Assembly: GCA_044238845.1 (NCBI GenBank)
Contig: JBIICN010000019.1
Span: 1-64,000 of the forward strand
Direction of reading: 5' to 3'
Origin: UBA4416 sp044238845
GTDB lineage: Bacteria; Bacteroidota; Bacteroidia; B-17B0; Aurantibacillaceae
Length of the DNA: 64,000 nt
In this document: one piece after another, positions 41,624 to 50,953 of the stretch
Layout of the letters: each line of letters starts with the position of its first letter
Position numbering within the stretch: the stretch's first letter is position 1
The notes under the pieces: generated by a model
What the model saw: only the letters and a program-made list of their open reading frames with translations
What the model was told of the DNA's origin: nothing
Databases searched by the model: none
Position numbers and translations under genes: made by a program

Positions 41624-44035
41624 ATGAGCGATACTACAAAAAAAATAGGTAATGAAGTTGAAGAGAGAAATTTTGATTTCAAGAGATTTTTTATCAGATA
41701 TGCTAAATATTGGTACGTATTTGTTATCTCCGTTTTATTAGGTTTTTTCATAGCAAAGTATTACAATTGGTACACTTCACCAATATACAAATCTTCTTGT
41801 CGTTTAATTGTTAAAGATGAAAACTCTAATAATTCTCCTGAAAATATTTTAAAGGATTTAAATAACATGAAACGAGATGTTAATCTTGAAAATGAAATTC
41901 AAATTTTAAAATCTAAGACATTAATATCAAAGGCCATAAAAGAATTGGAGTTTCAAATTTCTTATTTACTCCAAGGAAACATCAAATCAACCGAGTTATA
42001 TAATAAATCTCCTTTTATTATTCAGCCAGATACCTTATACGAATTTGCCTATTTTGTTGATTTAGAAGTTGATTTCATAAATGACAATTCTTTTCAATTA
42101 TCATATCTGCCTATAGGAAGTAAAACAAAAAAAACAGGCACCTATCGTTTTAATGAGAAAATAGTAAATGATATAGGTGAATTTAAAATTATTAAGCGCA
42201 GTAATTTTGACAACACTCTATTTAACGATTCAGAATACAATAAAAAGAATTTCAAAGTTCATTTTAATTCTATTGAAAATCAAGCTAATTATTATTCATC
42301 AGCACTAGGAATTGATTTAGTTGCCTCTGGCTCATCTATCTTAGAACTTAGTATTGTTGATGCTGTGCCTGAAGCTTGCTCCGATTTTTTAAATAAATTA
42401 ACAGAAGTATATATTGCTAATAGTTCCGAACAAAAAAACTTATTGGCTAGCAATTCTATTAAATTTATAGATTCCCAAATTCAACAAATTTCTAACGAAT
42501 TAAAAGAAATCGAAAAAACATTACTCGACTTTCAAACTTCAAAAGGAGTAATAAATATTGACGATGAATCAAAAATGTTTTTAGAAAAAGTAAAAGACTT
42601 TGATGAGAAAATATCGGAAAATAAAATACAAATAAGCTTTATTGATTATCTTGAAAAATACATTATAGAAAATAAAAAAATTAATGACATATCGCCCACA
42701 AGTTTAGGCATAGAAGATCCTCAATTAATAAAACAGATTTCAAACTTAAGCGAGCTTGAAAACGAGTATAATCTTCGTCAAATAGATTCTAAAACCAATA
42801 GTCCTGTTTTTGAGAACATGGACAAGCAAATAAAATTCATCAAACAATCCATACTTGAAAATTTAAAAGGGATCAAACAGAAATATTTACTATCTCAAAA
42901 AGAAATCTCTTCAAATCTCACAAAAGTAGAAGGTAAATTAGGCACAATGCCAAAAACAGAAATAGAATTTATTGCCATTAAACGCCAATTTTCGATAAAG
43001 GAGGGATTATACCTTTATTTATTGCAAAAGAGGTCTGAAACCGCTATTGTATTAGCTTCATCGGCGTCTAGTAACTGGGTAATTGATAAGGCTGTTCCTA
43101 ATTATAGCCCTATTAAACCAGTTAAAAGTAAATCGTATGCCATCGCTTTTGTTATGTCTTTATTGATTCCTATTTTAATTATATCCATTATTGAACTTCT
43201 TAATGATAAAATTATTGATAAAGAAACACTTGAATCATATACTAAAATACCCTTACTGGGCATTATTGGAAAAAACATAGATAACTCTAATTTATTTACC
43301 GAAATCAAGCCGAAACCAATTATTTTGGAGGCGCTCCGATCCATCCGAACTAACATTAACTATTTTTTAAATGGTAACAATGAACATAAAAAACAAAATG
43401 TGATATTAATTACTTCATCAATAAGTGGTGAAGGAAAAACATTCATATCCTACAATTTGGCTGGCATTTTAGCCTTATCAGAGAAAAAAACTGTTTTGGT
43501 TTGCTTAGATTTACGAAAGCCAAAAATAGTTACAGGCATTAATTTAAAGTCAGACAATGGAGTTTCCAACTATTTAGTGGGTAATGCTCAAATAAATGAA
43601 ATAATTCAAACATCTAAAGAAATACCACATTTGGATGTTATTTTATCAGGTCCAATTCCTCCTAATCCTTCCGAATTACTATTGAAAGATAAAATCAATA
43701 CATTATTTGAATATTTAAAAGAACATTATGATTATGTAATTGTAGATACTCCGCCGATTGGATTGGTTCCAGATGGATTAGAGTTAACTAAATTTTCTGA
43801 TGTTAATATTTATGTTGTTCGACAAAACATTACAAGAAAACAACATTTAAAATTTATTAATAAACTCTATCAAGAGAAAAAAATAAATAATGTAGGTATT
43901 ATTTTTAATTCAGTAAAAATTTCAAATTCAACATACGGTTATGGTTATGGCTACGGTTATGGCTACGGTTATGGCGAAGAATCTGAAAGCAATTCAGAAA
44001 ATAAGTTGAAAAATTTATTTAGAAAAAAATCCTAA
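41624..44035 (+). CDS. wzc: Wzc-type polysaccharide co-polymerase / tyrosine autokinase
   Basis: An 803-residue inner-membrane protein. Wzz chain-length domain with membrane segment near 28-48, long periplasmic coiled-coil part (about 100-490), second membrane segment near 503-524, then a cytoplasmic BY-kinase domain: Walker A SISGEGKT near 598-606, Walker A' CLDLRKP near 626-632, Walker B VIVDTPP near 704-710. The tail has seven YG units (residues 771-784), the tyrosine cluster that is autophosphorylated. It controls polymer length and export through an outer-membrane Wza-like channel, which is not in the window. First gene of the capsule operon. Confidence 0.93.
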   Translation: MSDTTKKIGNEVEERNFDFKRFFIRYAKYWYVFVISVLLGFFIAKYYNWYTSPIYKSSCRLIVKDENSNNSPENILKDLNNMKRDVNLENEIQILKSKTLISKAIKELEFQISYLLQGNIKSTELYNKSPFIIQPDTLYEFAYFVDLEVDFINDNSFQLSYLPIGSKTKKTGTYRFNEKIVNDIGEFKIIKRSNFDNTLFNDSEYNKKNFKVHFNSIENQANYYSSALGIDLVASGSSILELSIVDAVPEACSDFLNKLTEVYIANSSEQKNLLASNSIKFIDSQIQQISNELKEIEKTLLDFQTSKGVINIDDESKMFLEKVKDFDEKISENKIQISFIDYLEKYIIENKKINDISPTSLGIEDPQLIKQISNLSELENEYNLRQIDSKTNSPVFENMDKQIKFIKQSILENLKGIKQKYLLSQKEISSNLTKVEGKLGTMPKTEIEFIAIKRQFSIKEGLYLYLLQKRSETAIVLASSASSNWVIDKAVPNYSPIKPVKSKSYAIAFVMSLLIPILIISIIELLNDKIIDKETLESYTKIPLLGIIGKNIDNSNLFTEIKPKPIILEALRSIRTNINYFLNGNNEHKKQNVILITSSISGEGKTFISYNLAGILALSEKKTVLVCLDLRKPKIVTGINLKSDNGVSNYLVGNAQINEIIQTSKEIPHLDVILSGPIPPNPSELLLKDKINTLFEYLKEHYDYVIVDTPPIGLVPDGLELTKFSDVNIYVVRQNITRKQHLKFINKLYQEKKINNVGIIFNSVKISNSTYGYGYGYGYGYGYGEESESNSENKLKNLFRKKS
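43934..43975 (+). repeat. 6-bp tandem repeat encoding (Tyr-Gly)7
   Basis: Seven copies of TAY-GGY, with a 12-base higher-order period (TATGGCTACGGT). Gain or loss of units keeps the frame and changes the number of phosphorylatable tyrosines. Confidence 0.85.
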
Positions 44036-44049
44036 TTACTTGCCGTCCA

Positions 44050-45441
44050 ATGGGTGCTCTTTCTAAAATAAATACATCAAAACTATACATTGGATTAAGT
44101 TCCTTAGTAAATAAAGGACATTCGAGAAGTGTAAAAGCAAAGAAAAACATAGTAGCATCTGTATTAGTAAAAGGTATTAGTGTTATAACAAGCTTTGTTT
44201 TAGTGCCTTTAACTATTCATTATTTAAACCCAATAAATTATGGAATTTGGCTAACACTATATAGTGTTATAAGCTGGTTTGGCCTATTAGATATTGGCCT
44301 TGGTAATGGGCTTAGAAATAAATTTGCTGAGGCAATTGCCAACAACGATAAACATAGCGCAAAAATTTATGTAAGCACAGCCTACGCCATGCTATCAATT
44401 ATTATGGGAGCCGCATGTGTACTATTTTTACTAATTAATCAGTATTTAGATTGGCCACATATTTTAAATGTAGATTCAAGTAAAATTTTTGAATTACGAA
44501 AAGTAATGGCCGTTTTATTCGGGTTCTTTTGTATGCAATTAGTTATAAAATTAATTTCCTCAATACTACTTGCTGATCAACGCACAGCCCTTGCGGGAGC
44601 TATAAATACAATCGCAAGTGTTATTTCACTTGTGGTAGTTTATATCCTCACTAAAACTACAACCGAATCACTACTATATTTAGCGATATCAATTGGACTA
44701 ATTAATGTTTTGGTTCCTATTATTGTGAGTTTATGGTTCTTTAAAACACATTATAAAGATTATGTACCGTCTATAAAACATGTTGATTTTAAATATGCCA
44801 AAAATTTAATGAGCGTAGGTATAATGTTTTTTTTATTTCAATCCACCGCTCTAATTGTAGTTGCTACCGACAATATTATCATTTCTAGATTAATGGGGGC
44901 AGAATCTGTTACACCATATAATATTGCCTTAAAATACTTATCGCCAATTACCGTTGGTTTTAGCTTGATTTCAGCTCCACTATGGAGTGCATATACAGAA
45001 GCCCATGCTTTAAATGATATAGAATGGATTAAGCGAATAACAAAAAAAATGATTAAAATTTGGGGCATCGTGTTTTTGGGAACTATTCCTTTTGTTGCCA
45101 TATCGAGCTACGCTTACAACTTATGGGTTGGCAGAGAAGTTGTTACTCCCTCTTTACAATTAACTATTTGTGCAGCAATTTATGTTTTAGTGTCGTCATG
45201 GAACCAAATATTTGGTAATTTCATAAACGGTGTAGGCAAAATGAGAATTGGATTTTATTTAGCTATTATCACGGCTATTATTAATATACCTCTTTGTGTC
45301 TTTTTCGCTAAATATTTAAATTGGGGATTATCAGGAATTATTGTCGCATCCAGTGTATCATTAATTCCGGATTTAATATTTTTACCAATACAATATTATA
45401 AAATCGTAAACAATAAAGCCAAAGGAATTTGGAACAAATAA
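44050..45441 (+). CDS. Wzx-like oligosaccharide flippase
   Basis: A 463-residue protein with 12-14 hydrophobic segments of the polysaccharide transport (MOP) superfamily. The conserved start KKNIVASVLVKGISVITSFVLVPLTIHYLNPINYGIWLTL and LDIGLGNGLRNKFAEA is shared with the C-terminal half of the protein at 50946-53396: 57 of 99 residues match by eye in this block. It would flip lipid-linked repeat units to the periplasm. Fifteen bases after wzc. Confidence 0.9.
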   Translation: MGALSKINTSKLYIGLSSLVNKGHSRSVKAKKNIVASVLVKGISVITSFVLVPLTIHYLNPINYGIWLTLYSVISWFGLLDIGLGNGLRNKFAEAIANNDKHSAKIYVSTAYAMLSIIMGAACVLFLLINQYLDWPHILNVDSSKIFELRKVMAVLFGFFCMQLVIKLISSILLADQRTALAGAINTIASVISLVVVYILTKTTTESLLYLAISIGLINVLVPIIVSLWFFKTHYKDYVPSIKHVDFKYAKNLMSVGIMFFLFQSTALIVVATDNIIISRLMGAESVTPYNIALKYLSPITVGFSLISAPLWSAYTEAHALNDIEWIKRITKKMIKIWGIVFLGTIPFVAISSYAYNLWVGREVVTPSLQLTICAAIYVLVSSWNQIFGNFINGVGKMRIGFYLAIITAIINIPLCVFFAKYLNWGLSGIIVASSVSLIPDLIFLPIQYYKIVNNKAKGIWNK

Positions 45442-45444
45442 TCT

Positions 45445-45861
45445 ATGCAACTCGTTGAACAAATAAAAAACTCAAATGGACAAATCATGGCCATCATCAT
45501 TAGTCATCGTTTTAATGAAAAGGGAATTCATTTCTTTACACCTGATGAGTTTTCTCAACAGTTGGCATACATGAATCATCCGAAAGGTAAAATCATTGAC
45601 CCTCATTATCACAATGCAGTTCAACGCAATGTTGTTTTTACTCAAGAAGTATTAATTATTAAAAAGGGGAAATTAAAAGTTGATTTTTTTGACGATGCTC
45701 TAAATTATACTGAAAGTAGAATATTAGAAGGTGGCGATACTATTCTATTGTCAGCTGGTGGTCATGGATTTGAGGTCATAGAGGATGTAGAAATGATTGA
45801 AGTAAAACAAGGTCCATATCAAGGAGAAGCTGATAAAACAAGATTTATAAAAAAAGCTTAG
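45445..45861 (+). CDS. Small cupin-like protein
   Basis: A 138-residue protein predicted to be a single cupin barrel: PHYHNAVQRNVVFTQEVLIIKKGKLKVDFFDD (about 51-82), then LEGGDTILLSAGGHGFEVIEDVEMIEVKQGPY. Histidines in PHYHN and GGHGF could bind metal. Exact function unknown; cupins in capsule loci may be sugar isomerases/epimerases or regulators. Three bases after the flippase. Confidence 0.65.
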   Translation: MQLVEQIKNSNGQIMAIIISHRFNEKGIHFFTPDEFSQQLAYMNHPKGKIIDPHYHNAVQRNVVFTQEVLIIKKGKLKVDFFDDALNYTESRILEGGDTILLSAGGHGFEVIEDVEMIEVKQGPYQGEADKTRFIKKA

Positions 45862-45866
45862 TATAA

Positions 45867-46700
45867 ATGAAAATACTTAAGTTGATAGCAAAAAAAGTTA
45901 CTCCTCCTATAATTTTGGATATAGTGATGAGAATATTTTTTAATAAAAAAACAAAATATGGGTTTCTGGGAAACTATACAAACTGGGAGGAAGCTTCAAA
46001 ACAAACAACTGGTTGGGAAACGGACATTATTCTTGATAAAATAAATCAATCCACTAATCAACTTGAAAAACAGAATGGTTCTTTTGAAAGGGATGGGGAA
46101 ATTATTTCATCAACAAACCAAAATTTCCCATTAATGTATAGCTTAATTGATTCTATAAATATTGAAAAAAAAGAACTAAGTATAATAGACTTTGGAGGTT
46201 CGCTTGGGGCACACTATAATAGATATAGACAATTTATAAATAATGGGATAAAAATTTCATGGGCTATTGTTGAACAAAAAAAATATGTGGACTATGCAAA
46301 AAAAATAAATAAAAATCTTGAATTGAATTTCCACTATTCAATATCAGAAGCATTAAAAACAAACAATTACACCACTTTCCTATCTTCAGGAACGATACAA
46401 TACATCGAAAAACCTTATAAGTTAATGGATGAAATTATGGAGTCTAATTTCTCAACTATTGTATTTGATAGAATATTTTTTTTAAATGATGTCAATGATC
46501 GAATTTGTATTCAAAAGGTAAATCCAGAATTATTTTATGACGCTAGTTTTCCCGTTTGGCTTTTTAATGAAGATAAATTCAAAAAACATATGTCAAAAAA
46601 ATACACCTTAATATCAGAATTCATGAGTGAAGATGGGGATAATCAGATTGAAGGGATAAGAATTTATCACAAAGGATTTTATTATAAATTAAAAAATTAA
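45867..46700 (+). CDS. TIGR04325-type putative methyltransferase
   Basis: A 277-residue protein. The block YGFLGNYTNWEEASKQTTGWETDIILDKI (about 31-60) and LSIIDFGGSLGAHYNRYRQF (about 107-126, a SAM-binding-like glycine motif) match a polysaccharide-locus methyltransferase family as I recall it. Target presumably a sugar of the capsule. It lies six bases after the cupin gene. Confidence 0.7.
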   Translation: MKILKLIAKKVTPPIILDIVMRIFFNKKTKYGFLGNYTNWEEASKQTTGWETDIILDKINQSTNQLEKQNGSFERDGEIISSTNQNFPLMYSLIDSINIEKKELSIIDFGGSLGAHYNRYRQFINNGIKISWAIVEQKKYVDYAKKINKNLELNFHYSISEALKTNNYTTFLSSGTIQYIEKPYKLMDEIMESNFSTIVFDRIFFLNDVNDRICIQKVNPELFYDASFPVWLFNEDKFKKHMSKKYTLISEFMSEDGDNQIEGIRIYHKGFYYKLKN

Positions 46701-46702
46701 AC

Positions 46703-47809
46703 ATGATTCCTGTTAACGAGCCATTATTAAATGGCAATGAAAAAAAATATTTAATTGAATGTATCGAAACGGGCTGGATCAGTTCGGAGGGTCCTTTTAT
46801 CAAAAAATTTGAAGAGCAATTTGCTGCGAAAAATAATAAAAAACATGGCATAGCTGTTTGCAACGGAACTGCTGCACTTGAAATAGCGGTAGAGTCTCTT
46901 GGAGTTACAAAAGGAGATGAAGTAATTATGCCTTCTTTTACCATTATATCATGTGCATCATCAATTATTAAATCCGGCGCCATACCTGTATTGGTCGATT
47001 CGGATTTGGGTACCTGGAACATGAATGTAAGTGAAATAGAATCCAAAATCACTAATAAAACAAAAGCTATTATGGTAGTGCATATCTATGGCTTAACTGT
47101 AGATATGGATCCAATAATGGAATTAGCAAAAAAACACAATTTAAAAATTATTGAAGATTCTGCTGAAGCTCATGGTCAAACATACAAAGGAAAACCTTGT
47201 GGAAGTTTTGGAGATGTGAGTGTATTTAGTTTTTATCCAAATAAACTCATTACTACTGGCGAAGGTGGAATGATTTTAACCGATGATGATTCAATTGCAG
47301 AAAAACTTCGTTCATTAAGAAATCTATGTTTTACAGCTCATAAACGTTTTGTACACGAGGAATTAGGTTGGAATATGAGGATGACAAATGTACAGGCTGC
47401 AATAGGAGTTGCGCAATTAGAAAGATGGGACGAAAGCATTGCACGAAAAAGAGAAATTGGAAAATTATATACTGAACTCCTAAAGGATGTAAAAGGGATA
47501 CAATTACCAATTGAAAAAACTGACTATTGTGATAATATCTATTGGGTATATGGGGTTTTACTAACAGATAAATCAAAAACGGCTGAACAAGTGATGAAGC
47601 AATTGGCAGATAAGGGAATTGGAACTCGTCCATTTTTTTACCCCATGCACCAGCAACCAGTATTGAATAAAATGGGTTTATATAAGAAAGAAACTTATCC
47701 TAATGCAGAAACCATGTACAATTATGGTTTTTATTTGCCAAGTGGATTAGCGCTAACAAATGAACAGATAGTTGCAGTTTCAACAACATTAAAAGAAATC
47801 TTAAATTAA
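46703..47809 (+). CDS. DegT/DnrJ/EryC1/StrS aminotransferase
   Basis: A 368-residue PLP enzyme making amino sugars from keto sugar nucleotides. N-terminal MIPVNEPLLNGNEKKYLIECIETGWISSEGPFIKKFE, AVCNGTAALEIAV, EDSAEAHG, and the PLP lysine Lys181 in FYPNKLITTGEGG. Best resembles perosamine-synthase-like (PerA/RfbE) enzymes that act at C4, but substrate is not certain. Its stop overlaps the next gene's ATG by one base (TAATG). Confidence 0.9.
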   Translation: MIPVNEPLLNGNEKKYLIECIETGWISSEGPFIKKFEEQFAAKNNKKHGIAVCNGTAALEIAVESLGVTKGDEVIMPSFTIISCASSIIKSGAIPVLVDSDLGTWNMNVSEIESKITNKTKAIMVVHIYGLTVDMDPIMELAKKHNLKIIEDSAEAHGQTYKGKPCGSFGDVSVFSFYPNKLITTGEGGMILTDDDSIAEKLRSLRNLCFTAHKRFVHEELGWNMRMTNVQAAIGVAQLERWDESIARKREIGKLYTELLKDVKGIQLPIEKTDYCDNIYWVYGVLLTDKSKTAEQVMKQLADKGIGTRPFFYPMHQQPVLNKMGLYKKETYPNAETMYNYGFYLPSGLALTNEQIVAVSTTLKEILN

Positions 47810-48585
47810 TGGATAAAAAAGTATTTGAAACATATAGTCAGTACTACGATTTGTTGTATAAAGATAAAGACTACAAAGCAGAAACAGATTATATTATATC
47901 GCTGATTAAAGAGTATCATTCAAATACTGATACTATACTCGAATTAGGTTGCGGCACAGGCATGCATGCTAGTATATTAGCTGAAAATGGATACAAGGTA
48001 GAAGGTATTGATTTGAGTCAAACTATGTTAGAAATGGCTCTAGATAGACAAAGCAAATCATCCATTGCCGTCTCTGAACGCTTAGCTTTTTTAGAAGGAG
48101 ATATTAGAAATTATGAAAGCTCACAAAAATTTGACACCATTATTTCATTATTTCATGTAATCAGCTACATGACAACTAATGAAGATTTAAATCAAGCATT
48201 TACAACAGTATCAAAACACTTAAAATCAAATGGAATATTTATTTTTGATTGCTGGTATGGGCCTGGAGTAGTATATGATAAACCGGTAAAAAGAACTAAA
48301 ACTTTTGAAAACGAAAAAATTCAAATAACAAGGGTTGCTACTCCTGGATTATTTCCAGATAAAAACTGTGTGGATGTAAATTTTGATATCAGTATCTTAA
48401 ATAAATCAACTAGTAACATTGAAAAATTACACGAAATACATTGTATGCGCTACTTATTTATGGAAGAATTAAACAGCATGGCACATACTCATGGTTTAGA
48501 GATTATACATGCCGAAGAATGGATAACTAAAAAATCGCTTACAGAACAAAGCTGGTATGCTTGTTATGTTTGTAAACACAAATAG
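47809..48585 (+). CDS. SAM-dependent class I methyltransferase
   Basis: A 258-residue enzyme with motif I ILELGCGTGMHASILAENGYKVEGIDLS (about 44-71), an acidic end of beta-2 (GIDLS), and post-motif FDTIISLFHVISYM. Small-molecule or sugar methyltransferase type. It sits right after the aminotransferase, so an N- or O-methylated amino sugar is likely (inference). Confidence 0.85.
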   Translation: MDKKVFETYSQYYDLLYKDKDYKAETDYIISLIKEYHSNTDTILELGCGTGMHASILAENGYKVEGIDLSQTMLEMALDRQSKSSIAVSERLAFLEGDIRNYESSQKFDTIISLFHVISYMTTNEDLNQAFTTVSKHLKSNGIFIFDCWYGPGVVYDKPVKRTKTFENEKIQITRVATPGLFPDKNCVDVNFDISILNKSTSNIEKLHEIHCMRYLFMEELNSMAHTHGLEIIHAEEWITKKSLTEQSWYACYVCKHK

Positions 48586-48590
48586 ATAAG

Positions 48591-50015
48591 ATGCTTTTTA
48601 ATTCATTTGAATTTGCTTTTTTCTTACCAATTGTATTTTTGTTGTATTGGTTTGTGTTTAACAAATCTATTAAACTTCAAAATATATTTTTATTGGTTGT
48701 CGGCTATATATTTTATGGCTGGTGGGATTGGCGCTTTTTATTTTTAATAGCATTCAGTACATTATTTGATTTCACAATAGGAATACAAATAGAAAAAACA
48801 ACCGCTCCATTAAAAAGAAAATGGTTATTTATTTCCAGCTGTGTTGTAAATATTGGATTACTTGGCTTCTTTAAATACTTTAATTTTTTTATAGATAATT
48901 TGATTATTGCTTTTCAATCAATAGGATACCAAATTTCACCAGTAACATTAAAAATAATTTTACCTGTTGGCATTAGCTTTTACACATTTCAATCTTTGAG
49001 CTACACCACTGATATCTATCGAAATAAAATGAAACCTACCAAGGATTTAATTTCATTTGCAGCATTTATAAGTTTTTTTCCTCAATTAGTAGCTGGCCCA
49101 ATAGAAAGAGCATTTCATTTATTACCTCAATTTTATGTAAAAAGACATTTTAATAAAGAGTTGGCTATAACTGGCATGCAGCAAATGCTTTGGGGATTAT
49201 TTAAAAAGATTGTGGTGGCAGATACCCTATCTGGGTATGTTGATCAGATTTTCGCCTCAAGCGATACTCTGCCTGGAAGTACTCTTGCATTGGGAGCTAT
49301 TTATTTCGCAGTACAGATTTATTGCGATTTTTCAGGATATTCGAGCATTGCTATTGGTACCGCAAAACTATTTGGTTTTGAATTAATGCAAAACTTTAAC
49401 TATCCGTATTTCTCAACCAATGTATCTCAATTTTGGAGAAGATGGCATATATCATTAACCTCTTGGTTTCGCGATTATGTTTACATACCATTAGGCGGAA
49501 ATAAAGGAACCCTAAGCAAAATCATTTTTAATACGCTTTTTGTATTTACGTTGAGTGGTTTTTGGCATGGAGCAAATTGGACTTTTATTATTTGGGGATT
49601 ATTAAACGGCTTGTACTTAATTCCGAATTTAATTTTTGGATACAATAAAAAAACAAATGGAAGTAATGTAAACACATTAAATGTGTACACTTTTATTAAT
49701 ATGCTTATTACCTTTTTATTAGTCACTTTTACATGGATATTTTTTAGATCAATCAATGTTTCTCAGGCTGGGCATTATATCTCAAATTTATTTTCAAAAT
49801 CATTATTTACATATCCAATACAACATGGAATGGCGATGACCATCCCATTAATTACCATACTTTTTTCTGTTGAATGGATAAGATACAGACAAATTGAAAT
49901 ATTCAAACCCCATAATATATCATTGATTTTAAGATGGTGCATCTATTTACTTCTTATAATTGCTTGTTTAGCTTTTTTCAAACAAAATCAATCGTTTATT
50001 TATTTTCAATTTTAA
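48591..50015 (+). CDS. MBOAT family O-acyltransferase (AlgI-like)
   Basis: A 474-residue membrane protein. MBOAT signatures: GYIFYGWWDWRFLFLI near 38-53, FFPQLVAGPIERA near 163-175, FWRRWHISLTSWFRDYVYIPLGGNKG near 282-307, and the catalytic His326 in SGFWHGANWTFIIWG. These enzymes pass acyl groups (usually acetyl) across the membrane to polysaccharides, as AlgI does for alginate. It overlaps the next gene by one base, its likely partner. Confidence 0.93.
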   Translation: MLFNSFEFAFFLPIVFLLYWFVFNKSIKLQNIFLLVVGYIFYGWWDWRFLFLIAFSTLFDFTIGIQIEKTTAPLKRKWLFISSCVVNIGLLGFFKYFNFFIDNLIIAFQSIGYQISPVTLKIILPVGISFYTFQSLSYTTDIYRNKMKPTKDLISFAAFISFFPQLVAGPIERAFHLLPQFYVKRHFNKELAITGMQQMLWGLFKKIVVADTLSGYVDQIFASSDTLPGSTLALGAIYFAVQIYCDFSGYSSIAIGTAKLFGFELMQNFNYPYFSTNVSQFWRRWHISLTSWFRDYVYIPLGGNKGTLSKIIFNTLFVFTLSGFWHGANWTFIIWGLLNGLYLIPNLIFGYNKKTNGSNVNTLNVYTFINMLITFLLVTFTWIFFRSINVSQAGHYISNLFSKSLFTYPIQHGMAMTIPLITILFSVEWIRYRQIEIFKPHNISLILRWCIYLLLIIACLAFFKQNQSFIYFQF

Positions 50016-50953
50016 TGAAATCATTTTTATCTAAAATCATAAAATTTACATTCCTAGTATTCATCATACTATGCCTAGGTATTTTATTTATTCCCGATAA
50101 GAGTGTACAATCAAGTATTTTAGGAGCCTACCCTACCAAACATGAACTGCTGAAACAAACAACTCGAAAAAAAATAATTTTATTAGGTGGCTCAAATTTA
50201 AGTTTCGGGATTGACAGTAAACAAATTGAAAAAGCTCTTAAAAAACCTGTTATCAATATGGGAATTCACGCAGGTGTGGGATTAGAATTTATGATTAATG
50301 ATATAAAACCATATATATCAGCAGGAGATACTGTAATAGTTGTACCTGAATACGAGCACTTTTATACAGATAATTTTTATGGTGAAATGGAACTTATATC
50401 GGTTCTGTTTGATATTGAGCCTCAATCAAAAAAAACAATAAATAAAAATCAATGGTTCCATTTATTAAAATACCTTCCCACCTACTCTGCAAAAAAAATA
50501 AAAAACTTTCTACCATCTGTTTTAAAAAATAAAGAAGAACCTGTCAGTATTTATCACAAAAATTCGTTTAATGAAAACGGTGATGCCTACTTGCATTGGT
50601 CATTACCTAATCAAACCTATTTACCAGCTGTTAAAAACAAAGGGAATGAAACCGTTAATAAAGAGGTTATCACTCAGTTACTTGATTTAAAAAAATACAT
50701 TCGGAGTAAACAGGCAACCTTACTCATTTTTCCTCCTGTAATTGATGAAACATCATACAACAACCAGGAATATATAATAAACAAAATAAACACTGAACTT
50801 GCTGATAATCAGTTAATATTTGTTAGTAATCCTATAAATTATAAATATAAAAACCAATTATTTTTTAATTCTTACTATCATTTAAATAAAACGGGTGTTG
50901 ATAAAAGAACACAGCAACTAATTAATGATTTACTAAATTTAAAAGGTGAGTAA
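50015..50953 (+). CDS. SGNH-like partner of the MBOAT acyltransferase
   Basis: A 312-residue protein. N-terminal membrane anchor IIKFTFLVFIILCLGILFIP then a Rossmann-like domain starting IILLGGSNLSFGIDSKQIEKAL, like SGNH/AlgJ-type proteins, with a possible late His in YYHLNKTGVD. I use the ATG at 50015 that overlaps the MBOAT stop (TAATG) rather than an upstream in-frame ATG inside that gene. Predicted to complete transfer of the acyl group in the periplasm. Confidence 0.75.
   Translation: MKSFLSKIIKFTFLVFIILCLGILFIPDKSVQSSILGAYPTKHELLKQTTRKKIILLGGSNLSFGIDSKQIEKALKKPVINMGIHAGVGLEFMINDIKPYISAGDTVIVVPEYEHFYTDNFYGEMELISVLFDIEPQSKKTINKNQWFHLLKYLPTYSAKKIKNFLPSVLKNKEEPVSIYHKNSFNENGDAYLHWSLPNQTYLPAVKNKGNETVNKEVITQLLDLKKYIRSKQATLLIFPPVIDETSYNNQEYIINKINTELADNQLIFVSNPINYKYKNQLFFNSYYHLNKTGVDKRTQQLINDLLNLKGE

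Noticed and set aside
43934..43975. Tandem repeat as a CRISPR or regulatory satellite
   Set aside because: It is in frame and encodes the known tyrosine-rich tail of a BY-kinase.
46621..47052. 143-residue minus-strand frame across the methyltransferase/aminotransferase junction
   Set aside because: Both genes on the plus strand are complete with family motifs; the minus frame has none.
50000..50014. Longer start for the SGNH-like protein inside the MBOAT gene
   Set aside because: The TAATG overlap with the MBOAT stop is the usual arrangement and gives a normal membrane anchor.
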